Assembly (NCBI GenBank): GCA_964017065.1
Contig: OZ024788.1
Location: 12,232,845-12,296,844, forward strand
Direction: 5' to 3'
Length of the DNA: 64,000 nt
Origin: Haliclona indistincta
Lineage: Eukaryota > Porifera > Demospongiae > Haplosclerida > Chalinidae
The translations under genes and the position numbers were made by a program. Position 1 is the first letter of the stretch; the number at the start of each line of letters is the position of its first letter. This document shows positions 1-10,953 of this stretch, in pieces. The notes under the pieces are model-generated. The model was not told the origin of the DNA. It saw only the letters and a list, made by a program, of their open reading frames with translations, and searched no databases.

Positions 1-89
1 ATGCTGTCACTCTGGTCTTGTTCTGGGTTTTAAAAAGAATCTATTAGTTTTGACTCCGAGCTGGAACTCTGTTTTATGAATAAATAATA

Positions 90-1272
90 CTAGGGAGGCA
101 CGGTAGTGCCTCCCTATGTAGGGATGAACGAGAAAACAAGATGGCAGCTACATACAATGTATTAGCGTTCAAACGCTGATATTTCGCCTGGTGATGAATT
201 TTATACGTCCAAAGACACTTGTTGCCCCATCTTACAGTAGCAAGGAGATTGCTCGAAATTGTTGCTAAAGTGACGAACCTGGAAACTGTGAAAATCGAGT
301 TTCGTCATGTTCGTTTTCTTTCTTTTTTTCTTCCACTCGCCTAGCTCCTTTACGTGAGCAGTGGCGAGACCAAACACCCACGAACAGTCGTGAAATTCTC
401 CTGGCATGTGCCTTTTGAACTTAGCTTTTAGCAAAACGACGATATAAATTTGAAGAGTTCACGATCACGAACAGTTGTCAGCTTAGTGTTTGACGCCATA
501 TTGTTTTTACGTAATACGCACGTGACCTATCACTCGAATTAATTTTATCAGAAGAGTATCGCCGTATGGAGGCGTCTGGAGTCTTCGAAGTACAACTCAC
601 CGAGTAAGCTCGTGTAGTATCATCGTTCTGCTGCTTGCCAGATAGTATCACAGCCATACAGAAATTTTCTAAACCAGAGTGAGCGGAGCTCGTATGCAGT
701 GCAATCCTGCAGCATGCATAAATGCAGTTTCGGCATTTTTAGGAATACTATGAGCTACAAGTTAAAAAGCAATTATCAACAACAGCAAACCAAACCAATG
801 GTGGAATCAAAGAGATACATTATCTCGCCGAATTCGAACTGCACCAAAAATTTGAAACTCACTGAAAAGAAAAAAGGACACAAACAAGAAAATAAAAAGA
901 TTTCTAACGAAATCAAAAGGCTGTAGGGATAAAGAAATCCGCTACTGGTCCCCAATGTAAACCAACAAGGAGCAAGCATGGAATCGTAACACGATTGTCT
1001 TGCTAACAGACCATAGATCCCTACATCAGTGGCTGTACATAAGATTTTGACTTTGATACAAGCTGAATTCATGTCAGGTGTCAGTCAACAGCAACTAGCT
1101 GAACTGCTATAGTCAGCCACAGCAGCCACTGATGTAGGGATCTATGGTCTGTTAGCAAGAAAATCATGTTACCATTCCATGCTTGCTCCTTGTTGATTCA
1201 CATTGGGGACCAGTAGCAGATTTTTTATCCCTACATCCTTTTGATTTCGTTAGAAATTTTTTTATTTTCTTT
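90..1272 (-). mobile_element. A/B composite element, copy 1
   Basis: The left end is a self-complementary terminus (CTAGGGAGGCACGGTAGTG, then GCCTCCC) and the right end is ATTTTCTT. TA flanks both ends (88-89 and 1273-1274). Part A (90 to about 885) is about 0.8 kb of shared sequence. Part B (about 886-1272) is a fold-back whose left arm (886-1030) is complementary to its right arm (1131-1272). No transposase is visible, so it is non-autonomous. The same structure recurs at least eight times in the window. Confidence 0.85.
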
Positions 1273-1274
1273 TA

Positions 1275-1667
1275 CATTACCATTCCGTGCTAGTTCCTCG
1301 TTGGTTTACATAGTGGACCAGTGGTAGATTTCTTGATCTTCGTCCCTACATCCTTTTGATTTCGTCACAAACCTTTTTCAATTTTCTATTAGGAGGCTTG
1401 GTAGTACCTCTCTATGTAGGAATGAATGGAAAAACTAGATGGTGGCTACATACAATGTATTAGCATTCTATTTCACCTGATGATGGATTCTGTACGTCCA
1501 AAGACACTTAGATCTGCTATCCGATGTTGCCCCATTTTACAGTTGCAAGGAGATTGCTCGAAATTATCACTATACTGACGAATCTGGAAACGATGAAAAT
1601 TGAGTTTTGTCATCTCGTTTTCTTCTTTCTTTCCTTCTTTCTTTCTTTCTTTCTTTATTACTTTCTT

Positions 1668-1753
<86 letters not shown>

Positions 1754-2000
1754 CCTCCCTGCCTCCTTCCTTCCCTCCCTCCCTCCCTCCCTCCCTGCCT
1801 CCCTCCCAGCCTCCCTCCCTCCCTTCCTCCTTCCCTTCCTCCCTTCCTCCCTTCCTCCTCCCTCCTTTCCTCCCTCCCTCCCTCCTTTCTTTCCTTCTTC
1901 CTTTCTTCAGCACACCTATAGTGCCTTTGCGCGAGACCAAAACACCCATGAACAGTCGTGAGACTCTCCTGGCAGTTGCCTTTTGAACTTTGCGATACTT
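1275..2000 (-). mobile_element. A/B fragments, copy 2
   Basis: 1275-1388 is a detached right arm of the B fold-back. At 1389, after a TA, a second diverged A part begins (TTAGGAGGCTTGGTAG). It runs to about 2000, where similarity stops, and it has been inflated internally by a polypyrimidine microsatellite. The B part is missing, so the copy is truncated. Confidence 0.65.
1625..1915 (+). repeat. Polypyrimidine microsatellite (TTTC/TC/TCCC)
   Basis: Runs of CTTT pass into an uninterrupted CT tract of about 80 bases and then into TCCC/TTCC blocks. It sits where other A/B copies have a short TTTC tract, so it is an expansion of the element's own simple repeat. The Ser/Leu/Pro-rich or Arg/Glu/Gly-rich open frames across it are artefacts of the repeat. 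Confidence 0.95.
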
Positions 2001-2207
2001 GCTTTTGAACTATGCGAAACTTCAATTTGAGCTGTCTGCAGCACAAATTGAATACAAATTCCAAGGCAGCCTGAGGACATTTTAACTTCAAATATTAACA
2101 GCTGTGTGGCAACCCCTTGCATGCAGCTGACACTGCAATGTGCATTATAATTATTACATTCAGGGAAGTGTGATATTCGTGTTCATTAGGAATTGGCACC
2201 TGCTTAA

Positions 2208-2701
2208 CCTACAGTAGGCCTCAAAATGAACTTCCCGTTTTGTCTTTTATTACGATTAGTAAAACGATTGCTTTTGTGCATTTTAAAACAGTCTATTTTA
2301 AACGATTGTCGTTCGTAATAACGAGTAATTCTGCGTACTAACGAAAATTCTGCGTACTAACGAACGCTCATCTAGTACGTGATCAGCGCGTGTATGTGTA
2401 ACGGTGTAAAAGATGTGAGCGCTAGAGCCAAGAGCACGGCAAGCTTCCTGTACTTAGCTCCTCCCTTTCCTACACGAGTCGCCTCCATGAGCAGCGGCAG
2501 AAGCTTTGAATAAGCTAGCAGCCACAGTTAGCTAACTTGCGCGCGAGCGCATATTTTGCGTATAAACGATCGATCCCACGATAGCGCGCGATCACGAAAG
2601 TTCGTTTGTACGTTTCTTGTAGTTTTTTAACAACGCGTACTTATAAAAACGGTTGTAAAACGCAGACGAAACGGGAAGTTTATTTTGAGGCCTACTGTAG
2701 G
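2208..2701. mobile_element. 494-bp TIR MITE
   Basis: The ends are inverted copies: CCTACAGTAGGCCTCAAAAT at 2208 and its reverse complement ending at 2701, with similarity going on for about 36 bp to the GGGAAGT-type stretch (one or two mismatches). The interior has no coding potential and no clear target duplication was found. Confidence 0.75.
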
Positions 2702-2782
2702 CTATTTTTAGTATTCAGTGAACTATTGAATGCCGAGTTGTGCATTTTATAATTGCTTGTTTAACTATTACAATTATTACAG

Positions 2783-2953
2783 GAATGGAAGAGCTAATCC
2801 GAAATGGTATACCTGCTCAATTAGTAGACTGTAATGCTGTTGATGCTGCTGAAACTGAGCTGGATACAACAAATAACAAGTTTTGGGAGGAGTACAACAA
2901 ATGCTGTGGCTATCTTGAAGCTTTTGCTGCAGATGGGAGGAGAATAAAAATAG
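2783..2953 (+). CDS. Isolated host-gene exon, unknown protein
   Basis: A 171-nt open segment lies between a good acceptor (CAATTATTACAG) and donor (ATAG/GTATAAT). It is a phase 1-1 exon with 56 whole codons. The peptide begins near GMEELIRNGIPAQLVDC and ends ADGRRIKI, a mixed globular composition unlike the surrounding repeats. I do not recognise a domain. No partner exon is seen nearby because an A/B element begins 20 bp downstream. Its phase would fit the first exon of the membrane-protein gene at 18,241, but that joint is only a possibility. Transcript evidence is lacking. Confidence 0.5.
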
Positions 2954-2974
2954 GTATAATAGGACCAGGTATAA

Positions 2975-5220
2975 TACTACATCAGTGGCTGCTGTGGTTG
3001 GCTATAGCTAGTTCAGCTAGTTGCTGTTGACTGACACCTGCATGACGCGCATTCAGCTTGTGACAAAATATTGATCTTATGTACAGCCACTGATGTAGGG
3101 ATCTATGGTCTATTAGCAAGTCAATCGTGTTACCATTCCATGCTTGTTCCTTGTTAGTTTTCGTTGTGGACCAGTGGTAGATTTCAAAACTCTACATCCT
3201 TTTGATTTCGATAGAAATCTTTTTAATTTTCTTGTTTGCGTCCTTTTTCTCTTTTTCAGTAAAGTGCAGTTCAATATCATCATGTGCCCATACTGAGCCG
3301 CCTTTGTTTCCACCATTGGTTTAGTTTTCCTGTTGTTGATGGCTTTTCTTTATTATTAACAATTTTAAAGTAGCTAATAAAGATTGTTATGCTGTACATA
3401 TCAGCTCGCCTACGCATGCATGCATGTACGAGCTTACTGTTCTTCGAAGACTCCAGACAAATATTTCTTCTCCGTGATCCATACGGCGTGGCGATACCCA
3501 AGCTAGTGCTTGGTCACGTGCGCTAACCACTGCTTGGTCATGTGCGTATTGCGCAATAATGGCGTCTAACACTTAGCTGACAATGGATCACGATCGAGAA
3601 ATTGCGAAATTTTTATCGCCGTTTCGCTATAAACAAAGTTCAAAAGGCACCTGCCAGGAGAATTTCACGATTGTTCGAGGATGTTTTGGTCTCGGCACTG
3701 CTCGCGTAAAGGCGCTAGGCGAGTTGAAGAAAGAAAGAAGAAACTAAGATGACGAAATTCGATTTTCACCATTTCCAGGTTCGTCACTTTAATAACAATT
3801 TCAAGCAATCTCCTTGCTACTGTATGATGGGGCAACGCCAGAGAGCAGATGTAGGTGTCTTTTGACATATAAAATTTATCACCAGGCGAAATATAGCGTT
3901 TGAACGCTAATACATTGTATGTAGCCGCCATCTTGTTTTCCCGTTCAAACCTATTGGGGAGGAACGGTAGTGACTCCCTATGTAGGGATGAACGAGAAAA
4001 CAAGATGGCGGCTACATGCAATGTATTAGCGTTCAAACGCTGATATTTCGCCTGGTGATGAATTTTATACGTCCAAAGACACTTAGATCTGCTATCTGGC
4101 GTTGCCCCATCTTACAGTAGCAAGGAGATCGCTCGAAATTGTTACTAAAGCGACGAACCTGGAAACGGTGAAAATCGAGTTTCGTCATCTTCGTTTTCTT
4201 CTTTCTTCTTTCTTTCTTTCTTCAGCGCGCCTAGTGCCTTTATGCGAGCAGTGCCAAGACCAAAACACCCACGAACAGTCGTGAAATTCTCCTGGCAGGT
4301 GCCTTTCGAACTTCGTTTTTAGCGAAACGGCGATATAAATTCCGCGACTTCTCGATCGTGATCCATTGTCAGCTAAGTGCTAGACGCCATTATTGTGATT
4401 GCGCAATACACACGTGACCAAGCAGTGGTTAGCGCACATGACCAAGCACCAGCTTGAGTATCACCGCGCCGTATCAGTCACAGAGAACACATAATTTATT
4501 TGTCTGGAGTCTTCGAAGAACGGTAAGCTCGTGTAGGATCACTATTCTGCGCTTGCCAGATTATTATAACCTGTCCTCCGTGTCTACAAACAAGTGTGGG
4601 CGTGGCTCGTATGCACTGCATGTATGCGTATGCGAGCTGATATGACAATCAATTTTTTGCTGTAATAATTATAAAGAAAAGGCATCAACAACAGTAAAAG
4701 TAAACTAATGGTGGAAACAAAGACGGCTCAGTACATGCATGATATTGAACTGAACTTCACTGAAAAATAAAGAAGGACACAAACAAGAAAATTAAAAAGA
4801 TTTCTTTCAAAATCAAAAGGATTTAGTGATGAAGAAATCTACTACTGGTCCACAATGTAAACCAACAAGGAACAACCATGGAATGGTAACACGATTGACT
4901 TGCTAACAGACCATAGATCCCTACATCAGTGGCTGTACATAAGATCAATATTTTTTATCACAAGCTGAATTCAAGTCAATGCACGTCATGTGTCAGTCAA
5001 CAGCAACTAGCTGAACTAACTATAGTCAGCCACAGCATGCAGCCACTGATGTAGGGATCTATGGTCTGTTAGCAAGTCAATCGTGTTATCATTTCATGCT
5101 TGTTCCTTGTTAGATTACATTGTGGACCAGTAGTAGATTTCTTCATCACTGCATCCTTTTGATTTCGATAGAAATCTTTTTAATTTTTACATAGGGAGGC
5201 ACTACCGTGCCTCCCTAATA
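2975..5220 (+). mobile_element. A/B copy split by another A/B copy
   Basis: The plus-oriented element starts in the middle of its B fold-back (about 2975), runs through the B right arm and A to 3953, and resumes at 5192 with its terminal hairpin (CATAGGGAGGCACTACC, then GTGCCTCCCTAA) ending at 5220 before TA. Its 5' arm is missing. The break is exactly at a TA inside its own terminal repeat, where the minus-oriented copy sits. Confidence 0.8.
3954..5189 (-). mobile_element. A/B copy nested in another A/B copy
   Basis: A near-complete minus-oriented element begins TTGGGGAGGAACGGTAG after a TA and ends with the B right arm (GAAATCTTTTTAATTTT) before a second TA at 5190-5191. The last four bases of the usual end (CTTG) are missing. 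Left and right flanks join to restore the host element's terminus, which establishes a TA target duplication. Confidence 0.8.
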
Positions 5221-5221
5221 A

Positions 5222-5285
5222 ACTCGAATTAAGATTGCTGCTACTCATGAGTGGAAATGAGTTATCGCACATATCTCTACTGTTA
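5222..5285 (+). repeat. Family D repeat, left part
   Basis: Matches the start of the family D repeat near 6965 (CGAATTAAGAT, then GAGTTNTCGCACATATCTCT). The rest continues at 6550; an A/B element is inserted between. Confidence 0.7.
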
Positions 5286-6549
5286 CAAGAAAATAAAAAA
5301 GATTTCTATCGAAATCAAAAGGATGTAGGGTTGTGAAATCTACCACTGGTCCACAATGTAATCTAACAAGGAACAAGCATGGAATGGTAACACGATTGAC
5401 TTGCTAACAGACCATAGATCCCTACATCAGTGGCTGCTGTGGTTGGCTATAGCTAATTCTGCTAGTTGCTGTTGACTGACACCAGACATGCATTAAATTG
5501 AATTGGATTCAGCTTGTGACAAAATAATTCTTGATCTTATGTACAGCCACTGATGTAGGGATCTATGGTCTGTTAGCAAGTCAATCGTGTTACCATTCCA
5601 TGCTTGTTCCTTGTTAGATTACATTGTGGACCAGTGGTAGATTTCACAACCCTACATCCTTTTGATTTCAATAGAAATCTTTTTTATTTTCTTGTTTGTG
5701 TCCTTTTTTCATTTTCAGTGAAGTGCAGTTCAATATCATGCATGTACTGAGTCGTCTTTGTCATGGTTTCCACCATTGGTTTAGTTTTCCAGTTGCTGAT
5801 GGCTTTTCTTTATTATTAACAATTTTAAACTTGTAACTAAAAATATTTGTTATGTGGTACATACCAGCTCGCCTACGCATTCATGCATGCATGCAGTGCA
5901 TACGAGCCCCGCCCACACTTATTTGTAGACCTGTACGCCGGTTATAATTATCTGGCAAGCGCAGAATGGCGATCCTACACGAGCTTGCCGTTATTCGAAG
6001 ACTCCATACAAATATGTGTTCTCCATGATCCATACGGTATGGCGATACTCAAGCTAGTGCTTGGTCACGTGCGCTAGCCACTGCTTGGTCACGTGCGTGT
6101 TGCGCAATCGCAATAATGGCGTCTAACACTTAGCTGACAATGGATCACGATCGAGAACTCGCGGAATTCAGATCGCCGTTTCGCTAAAAACAATGTTCAA
6201 AAGGCACCTGCCAGGAGAATTTCACGAATGTTCGTGGGTGTTTTGGTCTCGGCACTGCTCGCGTAAAGGCGCTAGGCGAGTGGAAGAAAGAAAGAAAGAA
6301 AGAAGAAAACGAAGATGACGAAACTCGATTTTCACCGTTCCCAGGTTCGTCACTTTAGCAACAATTTCGAGCAATCTCCTTGCTACTGTAAGATGGGGCA
6401 ACGCCAGAGAGCAGATCTAAGTGTCTTTGGACGTATAAAATTCATCACCAGGCGAAATATCAGCGTTTGAACGCTAATACATTGTATGTAGCCGCCATCT
6501 TGTTTTCTCGTTCAACCCTACATAGGGAGACACTACCGTGTCTCCCTAA
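5286..6549 (+). mobile_element. A/B composite element, full length
   Basis: 1264 bp from CAAGAAAATAAAAAAG to the hairpin terminus GGGAGACAC-TACC-GTGTCTCCC-TAA. TA is present on both sides (5284-5285 and 6550-6551). The B fold-back is 5' and the 0.8 kb A part 3'. It interrupts a family D repeat, whose intact copies near 7010 and 54,740 show the unoccupied site. Confidence 0.88.
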
Positions 6550-6905
6550 TACATTTCTACTGCATTTTAACTGGGAATCTTAAGTGTAAGCACTGGTAGG
6601 AAGTCTATGAAAGTCGCCGGGCTGCTTGCTTGACGACGAAAATCAAGATGGCGACTCTCAGGAAGCAGTTGCAAATCTTCGCTTCTTTAGCGTTTCTCGA
6701 GATTCAAGACATATAGGATTGATTGTTCTAAGCATGAAAATACCTTTGACGAAGCTGGCAGACGTTTCTAAAGTGATAAACTTAAATCGCCGCCCACGCA
6801 AATTGTTCATCTTCTTTCTTCTTTCAACAATTGCAAGCCTAGGCCTAGCGCTGTCCTGAGTTAACGAATCACTACCTAACCTGCATCATCGGAAGTGTAT
6901 ATATC
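6550..6905 (+). repeat. Family D repeat, right part
   Basis: Contains the family marker GAAGTCTATGAAAGTCGCCGGG followed by a CTTGACGACGAAAATCAAGA segment. The short open frame here reads through the repeat and is not judged a gene. Confidence 0.65.
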
Positions 6906-6939
6906 TAGAATAGTGCACCTACTTCTTACATTATCATTG

Positions 6940-7416
6940 CCGATAGGCAATGATATGTAGGGATGACCACGAATTAAGATGGCGGCTACTCATGTGTGAA
7001 AATGAGTTTTCGCACATATCTCTACTATTATACAACTATACTGCATTTTAACTATCTCTGAGTGACTCTGAAGTGTAAGCGCTTGTAGGACGTCTATGAA
7101 AGTCGCCGGGACTGCTTGTTTGACGACGAAAATCAAGACAGAGAGCATTTGCAGATCTTCGCTGTTATAGCGTTTCTCGAGATACTAGACATCTAGGATT
7201 GATCAGGCGATTGTTCTGAGCAAGAAAATACCTTTGACGAAGCTGGCAGACGTTTCTAAAGCGGCAAACTGAAATCGCCGCCCACGCGAATTGTTCGTCT
7301 TCTTTCTTCTTCTTCTTCTTCTTTGACAAGCATAGCGCTGTCATGAGTGAACGAATCACTACCAAACCTGCACCATCGCATGTGTATATATCAGGGTTAG
7401 TGCACTTACTTCTTAG
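6940..7416 (+). repeat. Family D repeat, second copy
   Basis: Same order of segments as 5222-5285 plus 6550-6905, without the A/B insertion, so it serves as the empty-site reference. It is followed directly by the tandem duplication. Confidence 0.65.
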
Positions 7417-8836
7417 ATAGGCATCAAACACTACCAGAAGCGAGTAATCCTTGAAAAACATGGTTTTTGGACCGTTTTGGACTAGCGACTTCATTAATTA
7501 ACCCTCTTGTCGCTTCTTATCATTAACTCCGCCCACATCGGTTTTGCAGCTATCTCGCTACTGCGTTTTGTCTCTGCTCTGGACGCTTCAGCGCGCAAGC
7601 CAGAGGTATGAAAATGTGTCTAAACCAGTACTATACCCTAAATAACACTGATCTGTTCGTTAACACTTCAGATGGCGGGTTAAAGCTGACTTACACAGAC
7701 GTGAACAACTTGAGTGTCTAGCCTGCTTACCGGCAGCAAGATTCTACGCACAGTAGGGTTCCTACACCACGCAGCGTAATTTGCAAAGGACTAGAAGCCT
7801 CTGTGAGTGTGATATTGACTTCAACAAGATTCTACTAGGCGTGCTCCTACTATTTAGGCTCGCAGCATCGATGAATTGTCAGTGCTAGTCTCTTCTTCAT
7901 CCATTACAATACTAACAAGTATCATGTTGTCAAATCATACCTGGACTTGACATTATGCTGTCTGCGTCCTCAACCTCTTTAACTATTTTAAACCTTTCAA
8001 TGAATGATTATTCTTGTGATTGGTAATATTAAACATTTAAACCACACTCCTTACTCTCAAGAGGCTGTGCACGTTCACATCTCTGCTAGACTAGTATCTA
8101 TATACTGCTCACAGAGTTGTAAGAATGAAATAACATCTAACATAGAATACAACTAATAAGTTCAAACTGACAGTGATCAAAAAAGTAACAGGAACAAGTA
8201 AAGTAAAAAATTTTTAATAAAAAACTGAAAAGTGTAGGGATGACTCTTAAAAAAGGAAAGGAACAAGATGGGATGATGCTTGCAAAAGTAAAGGAACAAG
8301 ATGGAATAATGCTTGCAAATGTAAAAGTCCCAAGTATCCCTACATCAGCGGCTTGAAGGAGGACGCAGTCCGATGGAGTAATTGACGGTTGTGAATCTGT
8401 GTTTGGAGGACGCAGTCCGATGAAGTAATTGACGGTTGTGAATAACTATAATAATAGGTATCTGTGTTTAGGAGGACGCAGTCCGATGAAGTAGTTGACA
8501 GTTGTAAATAAGCTGCAGGTAGCTGTGTTTGGAGGACGCAGTCCGATGAAGTAGTTGACAGTTGTAAATAACTAGAGGTATCTGTGTTTTGGAGGACACG
8601 GTCTGATAAGTAATTGACGGTTGTAAAAGGTATAAGAAGAGGATTCCGCATTTGTCAATTGCACGTCGTCGCAGCAAGCCGCTGATGTAGGGATACTTGG
8701 GACTTTTACATTTGCAAGCATTATTCCATCTTGTTCCTTTACTTTTGCAAGCATCATCCCATCTTGTTCCTTTCCTTTTTTAAGAGTCATCCCTACACTT
8801 TTCAGTTTTTTATTAAAAATTTTTTACTTTACTTTA
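7417..8836 (+). repeat. 1.4-kb tandem duplication, unit 1
   Basis: Starts AGGCATCAAACACTACCAG and ends with the fold-back element at 8225-8830. The next unit repeats the same order of sequence from 8837. Landmarks in both are TCTCTGCTCTGGACGCTTCA and TACTCTC..AGAGGCTGTGCAC. No coding region is recognised. Confidence 0.75.
8225..8835. mobile_element. Fold-back element with central tandem repeats (family F)
   Basis: Arms of about 115 bp (8231-8345 and 8680-8797) are inverted copies (GTGTAGGGATGACTCTTAAA at the left edge). The centre has five copies of a roughly 60-bp monomer beginning GGAGGACGCAGTCCGATGAA. The monomer has a small GGAC-GCA-GTCC hairpin. Target site not resolved. Confidence 0.75.
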
Positions 8837-10215
8837 ATTATAAGCATCAAATACTACCAGAAGCAAGTAATCCTTGAAAAACATGGTTTTGGACTGTTTT
8901 GGACTGCTAGAGTGATGCTATTAATTATCGCTGCTGATCATTGACCCCCTAAATCAGTTTTGAAACTTTTCAGTTCTCAAACAGCTTCTCTTTGTCTCTG
9001 CTCTGGACGCTTCAGCGCGCAAGCTAGGGATATGAAAATTTGTTTAAAGCAGTTCTATACCCTGGGTAACACTGAGCTGTCCGTTAAAGCTTCAGATGGC
9101 TAGTCAAAGCTGACATACCCAGGCGTGAAAAAGTGGCTAACGGTTTCGGGCTACACCACGCAGTGTAAGCTGTACCTTATAGGACCCCTGTGCTGTTGAA
9201 AACTGGACATTGGTCATTGTAAACTGTTAGAACCCTCTGTGAGCGTGATATCAACATCAACAAGACTCTACTAGGCATGTCTACTCCTACTATTGCAGCA
9301 TCCTCACTCAATTTTCAGTGTTGTTAGTCTCTTCTTCATCCATTACAGTGCTAAGAACTATCATGTTGTCAACTCATACCCTCAACCTCTCCAACTAATT
9401 TAAACCTTTTCATTGGATGATTATTCTTGTGATTGATAATAACATTCCACGCTCCTTACTCTCTGCAAGAGGCTGTGCACCTTCTCATCTACTAGACTAG
9501 TAACTGCTGCTCACAAAGTTGTAAAAATGAAATAACAGCTAATAAGTTCAAACCGATAGTGATCTAAAAGTAACAGGAACAAGTGAAGTAAAAGAGTATT
9601 TAATGAAAAACTGGAAAGTGTAGTGATGACACTTGCAAAAGTAAAGGAACAAGGCTTGAAAAAGGAAAGGAACAAGATGGGATGATGCTTGCAAAAGTGA
9701 ACAAACAAGATGGAATAATGCTTGCAAAAGTAAAAGTCCAAAGTATCCCTACATCAGGAGCTTGAATCAAAGAGGAGGACGCAGTCCGGTGAAGTAATTG
9801 ACAGTTGTAAAGTGTTTGGAGGACGCAGTCCGATGAAGTAATTGACAGTTGTAAAGTGTTTGGAGGACGCAGTCCGATGAAGTAATTGACAGTTGTAAAG
9901 TGTTTGGATGACACAGTCGGATGAAGTAATTGAAAGTTGTGAAGTGTTTGGAGGATGCAGTCCGATGAAGTAATTGATGGTTGTAAAAGGTATGGGAAGA
10001 GAATTCTGCATTTTTTCCAGGTCATCACAGCAGCCGCTGATGTAAGGATACTTGGGACTTTTACTTTTGTAAGCATTATTCCATCTTGTTTAGTTACTTT
10101 TGCAAGCACCGTCCACATCTTGTTCCTTTCCTTTTTCAAGCCTTGTTTCTTTACTTTTGCAAGTGTCATTACTACTCTCTTCAGTTTTTTGTTAAAACTT
10201 TTTTACCTTATAATA
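8837..10215 (+). repeat. 1.4-kb tandem duplication, unit 2
   Basis: Second unit of the duplication, diverged by substitutions and small indels from unit 1. It ends just before the A/B terminus near 10,265. Confidence 0.75.
9600..10205. mobile_element. Fold-back element family F, second copy
   Basis: Inverted arms (about 9617-9750 and 10,029-10,185) surround five copies of a roughly 47-bp monomer (GGAGGACGCAGTCCGATGAA). Monomers are shorter than in unit 1, so they homogenised or contracted after the duplication. A loose fragment of an arm is also seen at 26,880-26,950. Confidence 0.7.
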
Positions 10216-10953
10216 GCTGATACAGACATGATCGTCAATCAATGCACAAAAACTGCTTTGCCATCTACCGTGCCTCCCTATGTAGGGATGGCCAAGATAA
10301 CAAAATGGCGGCTACATACAATGTATTAGCGTTTAACCGATTATACGCGAAATTATTAGCGCCCACGCACTACCGTATAGCGGTATTAATTTAAAGCACG
10401 CAGTAAAATTTCAAAAAATGCAATTCAAAAGGTCATACCTCGTGAACGCTTCATCTGTTGTACGAAGAAGTATTTGTGAACTAGAAGAACGATGACTGTG
10501 TTATCTGTTGGTCATACGATCGAGAGCGTTGACTCAGTTGTAGTAGAACTATCACCGTGGGCGTCACGCAAACAAGTAAGTATTTACGTGCGTGTAGCTG
10601 ACCTTTGTTTGTCAAGCTTAAAACTATCGTTACCAAGGAGATCATAGCTTTACTAAGTGTTAGGTAGGCTATAGTACAGCTAAGAAGCTTGTGTTTACTC
10701 TACAACAATGGTTTTAGCCTACAGTCTGCTCTACAACTCGTCCCGTGTGCTAGCCCGTGTGGACGTCTACCAGAACACAATTATTTATGGTGAACACGCA
10801 CATCTCACTCGTTCCGTTGGATTGCTAGGACCTGTTCTACTACACTACCAACCAAGCAGTGAAGATTGAACATTATTCACGAAGGTAATACTTTGACTAT
10901 TGCTGTGATAATACTTGACTAATACTGTAGGGTATGACTGTGTGTATGCAATG

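Noticed and set aside
1473..2091. Long Arg/Glu/Gly-rich and Ser/Leu/Pro-rich open frames on both strands
   Set aside because: They are translations of the CT/TCCC microsatellite inside an A/B copy; both strands stay open because the repeat lacks stops.
90..6549. Helitron interpretation of the A/B family (CTAA end with a preceding hairpin)
   Set aside because: Considered because of the 3' hairpin and CTRR-like end, but flanks are consistently TA at both ends and the other end does not begin with TC; the nested copy supports a TA duplication.
8350..8640. Central monomers of the fold-back as a hammerhead-type ribozyme
   Set aside because: GTCCGATGAAG resembles part of the core, but the CTGANGA and GAAA elements with proper stems are not present.
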